Origin: JBBILG01 sp037445085
Lineage (GTDB): Bacteria; Pseudomonadota; Gammaproteobacteria; Burkholderiales; Methylophilaceae
NCBI GenBank assembly: GCA_037445085.1
Contig: JBBILG010000068.1
Coordinates: 1 to 9,789 of the forward strand
Length of the DNA: 9,789 nt
Direction: 5' to 3'
Below, in pieces: positions 1-7,087 of the stretch. The notes under the pieces were generated by a model. It made no database searches. It saw nothing but the letters and a program-made list of their open reading frames with translations, and was not told where the DNA came from. The position numbers and the translations under genes were made by a program. How positions within the stretch are numbered: position 1 is the first letter of the stretch; each line of letters begins with the position of its first letter.

Positions 1-2662
1 CATGCTGGCCGGCGGACTGGGCAGCGTTTCCGCCATCCATGCCCACAAGAACCCCATCCCGCCCTGCGCCTGCCTGATCCAGTTGGGCGGCCCGGCCATG
101 CGCATCGGCCTGGGCGGCGGGGCTGCCTCCAGCATGGACACCGGGGCCAATACCGAAAACCTCGACTTCGATTCGGTGCAGCGTGGCAACCCGGAATTGC
201 AGCGGCGTGCGCAGGAGGTCATCGACCGCTGCTGGCAGCTGGGCGAGCACAACCCCATCCTGTCCATCCACGACGTCGGCGCCGGCGGCCTGTCCAACGC
301 CTTTCCCGAGCTGGTCCACGACGCCGGGCGCGGGGCGCGCTTCCAGTTGCGTGACATCCACAACGAAGAGCCCGGCATGAGCCCTCGGGAGCTGTGGTGC
401 AACGAGGCACAGGAGCGCTACGTGCTGGCGGTGGCGAAGCAGGATCTGTTCCGTTTCCGCGAAATCTGCGAGCGTGAGCGCTGCCCGTTCGCCATTGTCG
501 GCGAGGCTACCGAGGAGCAGCGCTTGGTCGTCGAGGACAGCCGCTTGGGGAGCCGGCCGGTGGACCTGGAACTGTCGGTGCTGCTGGGCAAGCCCCCCAG
601 AATGACGCGCGAGGTGGTCCACGTGAAGCGTCCGACGGCGGCCTTCGATGTCGACGCCATCGACCTCGCCGATGCCGCCGGGCGCGTGCTGCGCCTGCCG
701 GGCGTGGCCGACAAGACCTTCCTCATCACCATCGGCGACCGCAGCGTCACTGGCCTGGTGGCGCGCGACCAAATGGTCGGCCCGTGGCAGGTCCCGGTGG
801 CGGACGTGGCGGTGACACTGGCCGGCTACCGCACGCATGGCGGCGAAGCCTTTGCCATCGGCGAGAAGGCGCCGCTGGCGCTGCTCGACGCCCCGGCCTC
901 CGGGCGCATGGCGATCGGCGAGGCGCTGACCAACATCGCCGCCGCGCGCATCGAGGACATCGGCGACATCAAGCTGTCCGCCAACTGGATGGCACCGACC
1001 GGCCACCCGGGCGAGGATGCCGCGCTCTACGACACGGTGCGCGCGGTGGGCATGGAACTATGCCCGCAACTGGGCATCAGCATCCCGGTGGGCAAGGATT
1101 CGATGTCCATGAAGACCGTGTGGGAGGAGGGCGGCGAGAACAAGGCGGTCACCGCGCCGATCTCGCTGGTGGTATCCGCCTTCGCTCCTACCCCGGATGC
1201 CCGCGCCACGCTGACCCCGCAGTTGCGCACCGATCTCGGCGACACCCGGCTCATCCTCATCGATCTTGGCGCCGGCAAGAACCGTCTGGGCGGCTCCGCC
1301 CTGGCGCAGGTCTACGGCCGCCTCGGCCACGTCACGCCGGACGTGGACGGTGCCGCCCGCCTCAAGGCTTTCTTCGCCGCCGTGCAACTGCTCAACCGCG
1401 GCCAGCGCCTGCTGGCCTACCACGACCGTTCCGACGGTGGCCTGTTCGTCACCCTGTGCGAGATGGCCTTCGCCGCCCGCTGCGGCCTTGACATCGCCAT
1501 CGACAGCCTGCCCGGCACGCCGCAGGCGGTGCTGTTCAACGAGGAACTGGGCGCGGTGCTGCAGGTGCGCGCCGAAGATGCCGGGGAGGCGTGCCGCCTG
1601 CTCGGCAACGCCGGGCTCGCGGGCTGCGTGCACGTGATCGGCGCGCCGGCCGGGCATGGCGACATCCGCATCCGCCGTGCCGGCGGCACCCTGTTCTGCC
1701 GCGCCCGCATCGAACTGCAGCGGCTCTGGTCGGAAACCAGTCACCGCATGCAGTCGCTGCGCGACAACCCGGAGTGCGCGCAGCAGGAGTACGACAACCT
1801 GCTCGACGCCCATGACCCCGGCCTGCACGTGGAACTCGGCTATGACATCAACGAGGACATCACCGCGCCCTACATCGTCACCGGCGCGCGTCCCCGCATG
1901 GCGGTGCTGCGCGAGCAGGGCGTCAATGGCCAGGTGGAGATGGCGGCGGCATTCGACCGCGCCGGCTTCGAGTCCTTCGACGTGCACATGAGCGACATCA
2001 TCGGCGGCTACGTCACCCTGGCCGATTTCCACGGCCTGGTGGCCTGCGGCGGCTTCTCCTACGGCGACGTGCTGGGCGCGGGCGAGGGCTGGGCCAAGTC
2101 CATCCTGTTCAACCCGCGCGCGCGCGACGAGTTCGCCGCCTTCTTCCAGCGCGGCGACAGCTTCGCGCTGGGTGTATGCAACGGCTGCCAGATGATGAGC
2201 AACCTGCGCGACATGATCCCGGGCGCGGCGTTCTGGCCGCACTTCGTGCGCAACCGTTCGGAACAGTTCGAGGCGCGCTTCGTCATGGTGGAAGTGCTGG
2301 AGTCGCCTTCGCTGTTCTTCCACGGCATGACCGGCAGCCGCATGCCCATCGCCGTGGCGCATGGCGAAGGCCATGCGGAATTTCCATCCATGGCCGCAGT
2401 CGAACGGGCACTGGCCGACAGGCTGGTCAGCCTGCGCTACGTCGATCATGCCGGCCGTGCGACCGAGCGCTATCCCTACAACCCGAACGGCTCGCCGCAG
2501 GGCATCACCGGTCTCACCACGGCGGACGGCCGCTTCACCATCATGATGCCGCACCCGGAACGGGTGTGCCGTGCCGTGCAGCATTCCTGGCGGCCGGACG
2601 GCTGGGGCGAGGACGGCCCCTGGCTGCGCATGTTCCGTAACGTCCGCTGTTTTGCAAGCTGA
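1..2662 (+). CDS. purL: Phosphoribosylformylglycinamidine synthase (FGAM synthase), C-terminal two thirds, 5' end outside window
   Basis: PurL makes FGAM from FGAR, ATP and glutamine, the fourth step of purine synthesis, in the cytoplasm. The visible 886 residues (first whole codon at base 2) match the large single-chain proteobacterial form. Residues 29-44 hold the glycine-rich GGPAMRIGLGGGAASS stretch and residues 90-99 the HDVGAGGLSN motif of the first AIRS-like half. HDRSDGG at 474-480 belongs to the second half. From about residue 630 to the end is the class I glutamine amidotransferase domain: nucleophile Cys726 in GVCNGCQ, then His851 and Glu853 in MMPHPE. The 125- and 127-residue spacings from the Cys equal those of the E. 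coli triad (Cys1135, His1260, Glu1262, from memory), so about 409 residues lie upstream of the window. The frame is intact to TGA at 2660-2662. No clear terminator follows, so read-through into the ankyrin gene is possible. Confidence 0.98.
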   Translation, partial: MLAGGLGSVSAIHAHKNPIPPCACLIQLGGPAMRIGLGGGAASSMDTGANTENLDFDSVQRGNPELQRRAQEVIDRCWQLGEHNPILSIHDVGAGGLSNAFPELVHDAGRGARFQLRDIHNEEPGMSPRELWCNEAQERYVLAVAKQDLFRFREICERERCPFAIVGEATEEQRLVVEDSRLGSRPVDLELSVLLGKPPRMTREVVHVKRPTAAFDVDAIDLADAAGRVLRLPGVADKTFLITIGDRSVTGLVARDQMVGPWQVPVADVAVTLAGYRTHGGEAFAIGEKAPLALLDAPASGRMAIGEALTNIAAARIEDIGDIKLSANWMAPTGHPGEDAALYDTVRAVGMELCPQLGISIPVGKDSMSMKTVWEEGGENKAVTAPISLVVSAFAPTPDARATLTPQLRTDLGDTRLILIDLGAGKNRLGGSALAQVYGRLGHVTPDVDGAARLKAFFAAVQLLNRGQRLLAYHDRSDGGLFVTLCEMAFAARCGLDIAIDSLPGTPQAVLFNEELGAVLQVRAEDAGEACRLLGNAGLAGCVHVIGAPAGHGDIRIRRAGGTLFCRARIELQRLWSETSHRMQSLRDNPECAQQEYDNLLDAHDPGLHVELGYDINEDITAPYIVTGARPRMAVLREQGVNGQVEMAAAFDRAGFESFDVHMSDIIGGYVTLADFHGLVACGGFSYGDVLGAGEGWAKSILFNPRARDEFAAFFQRGDSFALGVCNGCQMMSNLRDMIPGAAFWPHFVRNRSEQFEARFVMVEVLESPSLFFHGMTGSRMPIAVAHGEGHAEFPSMAAVERALADRLVSLRYVDHAGRATERYPYNPNGSPQGITGLTTADGRFTIMMPHPERVCRAVQHSWRPDGWGEDGPWLRMFRNVRCFAS

Positions 2663-2687
2663 TTCAACCAACCCCCACACAACCATT

Positions 2688-2692
2688 AGGAG
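2688..2692 (+). promoter_or_regulatory. Shine-Dalgarno AGGAG that decides the ankyrin gene start
   Basis: AGGAG directly touches the first in-frame ATG (2693), leaving no spacer, so that ATG is an unlikely start. It lies 9 bases before the in-frame GTG at 2702, a normal distance, and 15 bases before the ATG at 2708. I therefore chose GTG 2702. Confidence 0.6.
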
Positions 2693-2701
2693 ATGAACCA
2701 A

Positions 2702-3187
2702 GTGAAGATGATCAAAGTCATGCTGCTGGCCGCGGCCATGCTGTTTTCGGGCGCGGCCCTTGCACTTACCGACGAGGAGCAGGTGGGCTTGGCCACCGCG
2801 ATCGACAAGGGCGATGTCGGTTACGTGAAGAAACTGATCAAGAGCGGCTCGCTCGACGTCAACCAGCCCGCCATGGGCTGGACCTGGCTGCACATCGCCG
2901 CCACCAAGAACCAGCTCGAAATCACCAAGGTGCTGGTGGAAAACGGCGCCCAGCTCAACGTGCAGCACCGCATCACCAAGGCGACGCCGCTGGCGCAGGC
3001 GGCGATGAGCGGCCACACCGAAATGGTCAAGTATCTGCTGGCCAAAGGCGCCGATCCCAACATCAAGCTGCGTGCCAACGTGTCGCTGCTGCGCGCGGTG
3101 CGCTACCTGGAACTGACGGAGACGGTGACCCTGCTGGAACAGCATGGCGCCGTGGACGACGGCTGTCAGGAAGAGCGCTGCTTCTGA
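2702..3187 (+). CDS. Small exported ankyrin-repeat protein
   Basis: The product from GTG 2702 is 161 residues; an ATG at 2693 would add three. Residues 1-21 are a Sec signal peptide: Lys2 and Lys5, a hydrophobic core, and an ALA site before LTDEE. The mature part is nearly all ankyrin repeats, at roughly 26-55, 59-88, 94-123 and 126-152. The second and third show the clearest signatures: WLHIAATKNQLEITKVLVENGA and TPLAQAAMSGHTEMVKYLL followed by AKGADPN. The protein ends in a short tail with two Cys residues (155 and 160). Ankyrin repeats bind other proteins and have no catalytic role of their own, so this is probably a periplasmic binding or protective protein. It lies 39 bases after purL and 53 before the sulfide dehydrogenase cytochrome gene, on the same strand. 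A partner among the downstream redox proteins is possible but unproven. Confidence 0.9.
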   Translation: MKMIKVMLLAAAMLFSGAALALTDEEQVGLATAIDKGDVGYVKKLIKSGSLDVNQPAMGWTWLHIAATKNQLEITKVLVENGAQLNVQHRITKATPLAQAAMSGHTEMVKYLLAKGADPNIKLRANVSLLRAVRYLELTETVTLLEQHGAVDDGCQEERCF

Positions 3188-3202
3188 CCTGACGCCGCAA
3201 CA

Positions 3203-3220
3203 TCGCCGCCCGCGCGGCGA
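3203..3220 (+). other. Short GC-rich hairpin between ankyrin gene and fccA
   Basis: TCGCCGC and GCGGCGA form a 7-bp stem around a CCGC loop. No T-run follows, so it is a weak terminator candidate at most. It may instead be a processing or stability element in a shared transcript, or chance in GC-rich DNA. Confidence 0.25.
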
Positions 3221-3240
3221 ACGGAAACAAGGGAGGAGAA

Positions 3241-3579
3241 ATGCATGTTCGAATCCTGTTGGCGGCCCTGCTGCTGAGCGCGGCCGTTCCGCTCCGGGCC
3301 GGCGGCCCGGAGCTCCATGTGCGCGTGCTGGCGGCGTCCTGTGCCGCCTGCCACGGCACCGACGGCAACAGCGTGGGCGGCACGCCGGTGCTGGCGGGCC
3401 TGGACCGCGCGCATTTCATCGCCCAGATGCAGGCGTTCCGCTCCGGCGGCCGTGCCGCCACCGTCATGCACCGTCATGCCGCGGGCCTGACCGAGGACGA
3501 GATCAGGTTGCTGGCCGAGCATTTCGCCGGTTTGCCGCGTCGTGCCGTTGCGGCACCCGAGCCGCAGCGGGGAGACTGA
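3241..3579 (+). CDS. fccA: Monohaem cytochrome c subunit of flavocytochrome c sulfide dehydrogenase
   Basis: This 112-residue class I cytochrome c is the likely electron-accepting partner of the FAD protein encoded next. Residues 1-20 are a Sec signal peptide ending in LRA. The haem motif CAACH is at residues 34-38, followed by GTDGNS. Met76 in TVMHRHA is the probable sixth haem ligand, and the end of the fold (LTEDEIRLLAEHFAGL) is typical of c553-like cytochromes. There is only one CxxCH, so this is the short monohaem form and not the 21-kDa dihaem FccA of Allochromatium. A strong ribosome site (GGGAGGAG) ends two bases before the ATG at 3241. The stop is 2 bases before the fccB start, so the two genes are almost certainly translated together. 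Alone it could only be called a c553-type cytochrome; the neighbour fixes the assignment. Confidence 0.92.
   Translation: MHVRILLAALLLSAAVPLRAGGPELHVRVLAASCAACHGTDGNSVGGTPVLAGLDRAHFIAQMQAFRSGGRAATVMHRHAAGLTEDEIRLLAEHFAGLPRRAVAAPEPQRGD
3460..3479 (+). repeat. Perfect 10-bp tandem duplication inside fccA
   Basis: ACCGTCATGC occurs twice in a row within the codons for TVMHRHA, around the presumed haem ligand Met76. The period is not a multiple of three, so loss or gain of one copy would shift the frame. The protein on both sides still fits the family, so the present copy number is the functional one. Confidence 0.85.
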
Positions 3580-3581
3580 CG

Positions 3582-4841
3582 ATGCAGCGCCGCCGCTTTC
3601 TCCAACTGCTCGCCGCCGGCACGCTGGCGGGCGCCGCGCCCGCCCTGTTGCATGCCGCGCCGGCCGCGCGCGGGCGGGTGATCGTCGTCGGCGGCGGCTA
3701 TGCCGGCGCCACCGCCGCCAAGTACCTGCGCCTGTGGGGCGGCCCCCGGCTCGACATCATCCTGATCGAGCCCGCCACCCGTTTCGTTTCCTGCCCCTTG
3801 AGCAACCTCGTGCTGGGCGGCAGCCGGCAGCTCGGCGAACTCACCTTCGGTTTCGCCGGCCTCGACCGCTATGCCATCAGGCGCCTGCATGCGCCCGTCG
3901 CCGGCATCGATGTCGAACGCCGCCGCGTGCGGCTGCCGGACGGTGATGAACTGGCCTGCGACCGTCTCATCCTTGCGCCCGGCATTGATTTCATCTACGA
4001 CGGCCTGCCCGCGCTGCGCGAGCACGCGGCGCAGGAACGCATCCCCCATGCCTGGAAGGCCGGCCCGCAGACCGTGAACCTGCGCCGCCAGCTGGAAGCC
4101 ATGCCGGACGGCGGCGTGTTCGTCATGAGCGTCCCCAAGGCGCCGTACCGCTGCCCGCCCGGTCCCTACGAGCGGGCCAGCCAGGTGGCCTTCTACTTCA
4201 GCCGGGCCAAGCCGAAATCCAGGGTCGTCGTGCTCGATGCCAACCCCGAGATCGTGTCCAAGAAGGGCCTGTTCACCCGGGTCTGGGCGGAGCTCTACCC
4301 GGGCATGGTGGAGTATCGCGCGAACAGCGAGGTTGTCGAGGTGGACGTGGCGCGCCGCGAGGCGAGGACCGATTTCGACGCGTTGAGGGCCGACGTGCTC
4401 AACGTCATCCCGCCGCAGCGGGCGGGGCTGCCGGCGCAGTGGGCGGGCCTCAACAACGTCGATGCACGCTGGTGCGAGGTGGATTTCACCACCTACGAAT
4501 CCCGGCTGGCGCCCAACGTGCACGTCATCGGCGATGCGGTGTCGGCTGCCCTGCCCAAGTCGGCGCACATGGCCACGTCGCAGGCCAAGGTGTGCGCCTC
4601 CGCGGTCGCCGCGCTGCTGGCCGGGCAGGCGCCGGATGCCGCACCGGTGTTCGCCAACACCTGCTACAGCTTCGTCTCGGAGCGGCTCGCCATGCACGTG
4701 GCGCACGTGTACCGTTATGACGCCGCCAAGCGGGCCATGCTGCCGGCCGAAGGGGGCGGTGTTTCCGAAGCTCCCAGCGAACAGGAGGGTCATTATGCGC
4801 ACTGGTGGGCGAAGAATATCTGGGCGGACGTGCTGGGCTGA
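3582..4841 (+). CDS. fccB: Flavocytochrome c sulfide dehydrogenase, FAD-binding subunit, Tat-exported
   Basis: FccB oxidises sulfide to sulfur or polysulfide in the periplasm and passes electrons to the cytochrome subunit. The 419-residue product opens with a Tat signal (QRRRFLQLLAAG, cut near residue 27-29), so it is probably exported folded with FAD. The Rossmann motif VIVVGGGYAGATAAKYL is at 33-49. Compared with my memory of the Allochromatium sequence, all three key cysteines are present: Cys71 in VSCPLSN (the residue bound to FAD, Cys42 there), Cys191 in CPPGPYERAS and Cys361 in NTCYS (the redox disulfide, Cys161 and Cys337 there). VHVIGDA at 313-319 is the second FAD motif. The last ~70 residues are the flavocytochrome c flavin-binding C-terminal domain. 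GGGGAG ends 7 bases before the ATG; a longer frame open upstream only overlaps fccA. It could work as an FccB-type sulfide dehydrogenase or with a Sox system; the residues favour sulfide. Confidence 0.96.
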   Translation: MQRRRFLQLLAAGTLAGAAPALLHAAPAARGRVIVVGGGYAGATAAKYLRLWGGPRLDIILIEPATRFVSCPLSNLVLGGSRQLGELTFGFAGLDRYAIRRLHAPVAGIDVERRRVRLPDGDELACDRLILAPGIDFIYDGLPALREHAAQERIPHAWKAGPQTVNLRRQLEAMPDGGVFVMSVPKAPYRCPPGPYERASQVAFYFSRAKPKSRVVVLDANPEIVSKKGLFTRVWAELYPGMVEYRANSEVVEVDVARREARTDFDALRADVLNVIPPQRAGLPAQWAGLNNVDARWCEVDFTTYESRLAPNVHVIGDAVSAALPKSAHMATSQAKVCASAVAALLAGQAPDAAPVFANTCYSFVSERLAMHVAHVYRYDAAKRAMLPAEGGGVSEAPSEQEGHYAHWWAKNIWADVLG

Positions 4842-4937
4842 CGCGCGGCGCGTGCCGACGGGCCGGACGGCATCCTCTATGTTTCGGACGGCCGCGCGGG
4901 TATGATTGATCGCATCCGTTCCTGGGGTCCCGTGCCA
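4842..4937 (+). other. Possible relic of a beta-propeller gene after fccB
   Basis: Read in the fccB frame past its stop, this spacer stays open to TGA at 4938-4940 and encodes DGILYVSDGRAGMIDRIR. That resembles an NHL or SMP-30 blade and the blades of the gene at 5525 (GNLYVSDSGD, GGVLYVSDWKNGLVY). The DNA also resembles 5924-5947 over about 24 bases. It has no start codon context of its own and is too short to be a gene, so it may be a remnant of a second propeller gene or coincidence. Confidence 0.25.
4878..4906 (+). promoter_or_regulatory. Candidate sigma-70 promoter for the 187-residue protein gene
   Basis: TATGAT at 4901-4906 matches the -10 consensus at five of six positions and would start transcription near 4913, about 24 bases before the ATG at 4937. 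The hexamer 17 bases upstream (TATGTT, 4878-4883) is a poor -35. It lies in the only sizeable gap of the periplasmic cluster. Confidence 0.28.
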
Positions 4938-5500
4938 TGAAATTGCGTCATTGCCTGTTCCTACCGGTGCTGCTGCTCGGCATGGCCGGCGCCGTGCAGG
5001 CCGCGCCGGCCTCACGCGCCCTGATCTATATCGACTCGCAGGAATATCGTCACGAGGTCAAGCTGTGGCATTTCTACTACAGTTACTGGTTCAGCCAGGG
5101 CGAGGCGCTGCAGCCGCTGGCGCTGGAAACCCTGGCCCCGCTGTTCGCCGGCATCGGCATGTGCGAGGAGCACATGGCGGCCGACGTGGTGATCTGGCTG
5201 CGCCCGCGCATGTTCTACAACCCGCACATGACCACCTTCCACGGCAGCATCCTGGCGCAGGTCTACAGCGGCAGCGGCAAGCCGCTCGCCACCTACCGGG
5301 CCGGCGCCCGGCACATCGGCCACCTGGACATCGTCCCCGCGGCACAGGTCGCCGCCACCTATCGGGCGGCCCTCGATGAACTGTTGCGGCAGATGCGGTC
5401 GGATACGGCCATGCAGGCCGTGCTGGCGGCGCCTTCGTCGGCCGGCGAGACGCCGATGCCCTGCGGCATGGTGACCATCCTGCCGGCTGCCAGACCATAA
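4937..5500 (+). CDS. Exported protein of unknown function (187 residues)
   Basis: I do not recognise this family. Residues 1-22 are a clear Sec signal peptide (MKLRH, hydrophobic core, VQA site), giving a periplasmic protein of about 165 residues. The mature part begins with a strand (RALIYIDSQEYRHEV), then an aromatic-rich segment WHFYYSYWF at 44-52 and a helix. Next come two likely strands (ADVVIWLRPRMFYNP at 82-96, HGSILAQVYSGSG at 102-114) and a helix (AQVAATYRAALDELLRQM) at 136-153. That alternating layout recalls small periplasmic alpha/beta domains of the lipoprotein or ABC-auxiliary type, but no lipobox is present and the link is only inference. Cys76 and Cys176 are the only mature cysteines and could form a disulfide. 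The upstream GGGG at 4924-4927 is a weak ribosome site. The gene follows fccB by 95 bases and precedes the propeller gene by 24, so it is probably co-transcribed with the latter. Confidence 0.85.
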   Translation: MKLRHCLFLPVLLLGMAGAVQAAPASRALIYIDSQEYRHEVKLWHFYYSYWFSQGEALQPLALETLAPLFAGIGMCEEHMAADVVIWLRPRMFYNPHMTTFHGSILAQVYSGSGKPLATYRAGARHIGHLDIVPAAQVAATYRAALDELLRQMRSDTAMQAVLAAPSSAGETPMPCGMVTILPAARP

Positions 5501-5524
5501 TCCGAGACGGGAAAGGGCTCCCCC

Positions 5525-6376
5525 ATGCTGAAAATCTGGCTGGTTTCCTGCTGCACCGCTGTCGCGCTGACGAGCGGCCTGCACGCCGTCACCGGCGCGC
5601 CGCCCGCCGTGACCGGCCTCATCAATCCGGAATCGGTGGTGGCCGGCCTGGACGGCCGCCTTTACGTTTCCGAGATCGGCGAGTTCGGCAAGGACGGCGA
5701 CGGCCGCATCAGCGTCATCCATGCCGACGGCAAGCCCCGCCTGTTCGCCGGCGGCATGGACGACCCCAAGGGTCTGGCGTTTTACGGCAACGACCTCTTT
5801 GTTGCCGACCGCACGCGCGTGCTCAGGGTCGGCATCGATGGGCAGTGGCGGGTATTCGCCGCCGCCGGGGCTTTCCCCGTCGCGCCGCAGTTCCTCAACG
5901 ACGTGGAGACCGACGGCCGCGGCAATCTCTACGTATCCGACAGCGGCGATCTCAAGGGGAGTGGCGGCGCCATCTACCGCATCGGCAGGAACGGCAAGGT
6001 GGCCGTGGTGACGAACCAGGCGCGGGACGACCGCGTGCAGTCGCCCAACGGCCTGCTGATGGGCGACAGGGACACCCTGCTGACGGTGGATTTTCATGCC
6101 GGTGTCCTGTATCGCATCAAGCTGCGCAGCGGCGAAATGGAAAGGATTGCCGAAGGCTTTGGCGGCGGAGACGGCATCGTGCGCGGCTCGGGCGGCGTGC
6201 TCTACGTGAGCGACTGGAAGAACGGCCTGGTATATGCGGCGGATGAGCAGGGCAAGGCGAGTCTGTTGCGGGATGGCTTCCAGGCGGCCGCCGACATCGG
6301 CCTGAGCAGGGACGGCAAATACCTCCTGGTGCCCGACATGAAGGCGGGCGAGCTGCACTGGCTGCCGCTTCCGTAA
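5525..6376 (+). CDS. Exported SMP-30/gluconolactonase-like beta-propeller protein
   Basis: The 283-residue product has a Sec signal peptide cut near residue 21 (SGLHA), then a beta-propeller with repeated blade motifs: GRLYVSE at 44-50, NDLFVAD at 89-95, GNLYVSDSGD at 133-142 and GGVLYVSDW at 223-231. The residues that bind the metal and substrate in SMP-30 proteins appear in the right order: Glu36 (NPES), Asn125 (FLND), Asn175 (SPNG) and Asp216 (GGDG). They correspond, from memory, to human regucalcin Glu18, Asn103, Asn154 and Asp204. It could therefore be an active metal-dependent lactonase or esterase, but the substrate is unknown; a binding or scaffold role is the alternative. Cys9 sits in LVSC, which looks like a lipobox but comes too early. 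An AGGG ribosome site lies 7 bases before the ATG. It is the last gene of the plus-strand periplasmic cluster and converges on flgA. Confidence 0.9.
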   Translation: MLKIWLVSCCTAVALTSGLHAVTGAPPAVTGLINPESVVAGLDGRLYVSEIGEFGKDGDGRISVIHADGKPRLFAGGMDDPKGLAFYGNDLFVADRTRVLRVGIDGQWRVFAAAGAFPVAPQFLNDVETDGRGNLYVSDSGDLKGSGGAIYRIGRNGKVAVVTNQARDDRVQSPNGLLMGDRDTLLTVDFHAGVLYRIKLRSGEMERIAEGFGGGDGIVRGSGGVLYVSDWKNGLVYAADEQGKASLLRDGFQAAADIGLSRDGKYLLVPDMKAGELHWLPLP

Positions 6377-6396
6377 AGCGCGCCGCGCGGCGCGCT
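6377..6396. terminator. 20-bp perfect palindrome between convergent genes, candidate bidirectional terminator
   Basis: AGCGCGCCGCGCGGCGCGCT equals its own reverse complement. It starts at the base after the propeller stop codon and its last base is part of the flgA stop codon on the other strand, filling the 19-base convergent gap. On the minus strand it is followed only by TTTAC, on the plus strand by no T-run, so it is not a classical intrinsic terminator, though position and stability favour a role in ending both transcripts. Confidence 0.45.
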
Positions 6397-7082
6397 CAGT
6401 AGGCGACTTCGACCACGCCCTCGGCTACCGCCTTGCCCTTGACCGTCTGGCCGGAGCGCGTCCTCACCGTGACCATTTCGCCCAGGCTGGCATGCCCCAT
6501 GGCGGTGGCTTCGGACGTGATGCGGAAGCCGTGGCCGCTCGCCACGAGCTGCACGGTCTGGCCCACGCGGATGATCCTGGCGGCGCGCAGCATCTCGGCG
6601 CGCAGCGGCTGTCCGGCGGCCACCGGCGCTGCCAGCGTCCTGCCTACCAACTGATCCGTGGATGTCAGCGCGCTGCCGGCGAACAGCGTGATGTCGCGCC
6701 GCTGCGGCGAGACGTCCTCGGCCCGCACCGGCTGTCCGGCCGCCAGCGGACGCAGCGTCACCAGGACGTCGTCGCTCACCCGCACCTGCACCGGCACGTG
6801 AATGGCCCACGGGCTGGGCGCCTTGCAGCGCACGTTGACGCTGGTGTTGCCCCACAGGCGGTTACCGGCGGGCAGGTGGGTTTCCATTTGCGTGCAGCGG
6901 GGCAGCCTGAGGCGCTCGTCGAGGCGGCTGACACTGACCGTGCGCTCACCCGGCTGGCCGGTGAGTTCGCGTTTCACATGGGCTTCCACGGCCGCGCGGA
7001 TCTCGTCCGGCGACTGCCAAGGCTCCGCCCGCGCCGGCATGGCGACGAAAGCGAGCAGGGTCAGCATGGTCAAGGCGTGCAT
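6396..7082 (-). CDS. flgA: Flagellar P-ring formation chaperone FlgA
   Basis: FlgA is the periplasmic chaperone that helps FlgI assemble into the P-ring around the flagellar rod. From the ATG at 7082 the product is 228 residues, close to the 219 of E. coli. Residues 1-19 form a Sec signal peptide (MHALTMLTLLAFVAMPARA). Cys63 (LPRCTQ) and Cys86 (NVRCKAP) are the conserved pair expected to form a disulfide. The SAF domain spans about 105-167 (DDVLVTLRPLAAGQPVRAEDV, then VGRTLAAPVAAGQPLRAEML). The C-terminal domain holds IRVGQTVQLVASGHGFRITSEATAMG. An in-frame TTG at 7115 would add 11 residues before the signal peptide and is unlikely; an ATG at 7067 would shorten the signal too much. No good ribosome site precedes any of these starts. 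No flgM lies beside it. It is transcribed away from the diguanylate cyclase gene, across a 91-base divergent gap. Confidence 0.96.
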   Translation of the reverse strand: MHALTMLTLLAFVAMPARAEPWQSPDEIRAAVEAHVKRELTGQPGERTVSVSRLDERLRLPRCTQMETHLPAGNRLWGNTSVNVRCKAPSPWAIHVPVQVRVSDDVLVTLRPLAAGQPVRAEDVSPQRRDITLFAGSALTSTDQLVGRTLAAPVAAGQPLRAEMLRAARIIRVGQTVQLVASGHGFRITSEATAMGHASLGEMVTVRTRSGQTVKGKAVAEGVVEVAY

Positions 7083-7087
7083 GGCAG

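Noticed and set aside
1058..3145. Very long minus-strand open frame (695 codons) opposite purL and the ankyrin gene
   Set aside because: Its translation is His/Arg/Ala/Gln-rich low-complexity sequence with no domain, and it mirrors the codon pattern of proven plus-strand genes in GC-rich DNA.
3144..3581. Upstream extension of the fccB frame over fccA
   Set aside because: The extension overlaps fccA in another frame, is Arg/Gly-rich, and would bury the Tat signal that begins at 3582.
5525..5551. Lipobox-like LVSC in the propeller signal peptide
   Set aside because: Cys at residue 9 leaves too short an n- and h-region for a lipoprotein signal; a normal cleavage site follows near residue 21.
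3474..6358. Two long minus-strand open frames opposite fccB, the unknown gene and the propeller gene
   Set aside because: Same composition artefact; the plus strand holds genes with clear motifs and signal peptides.
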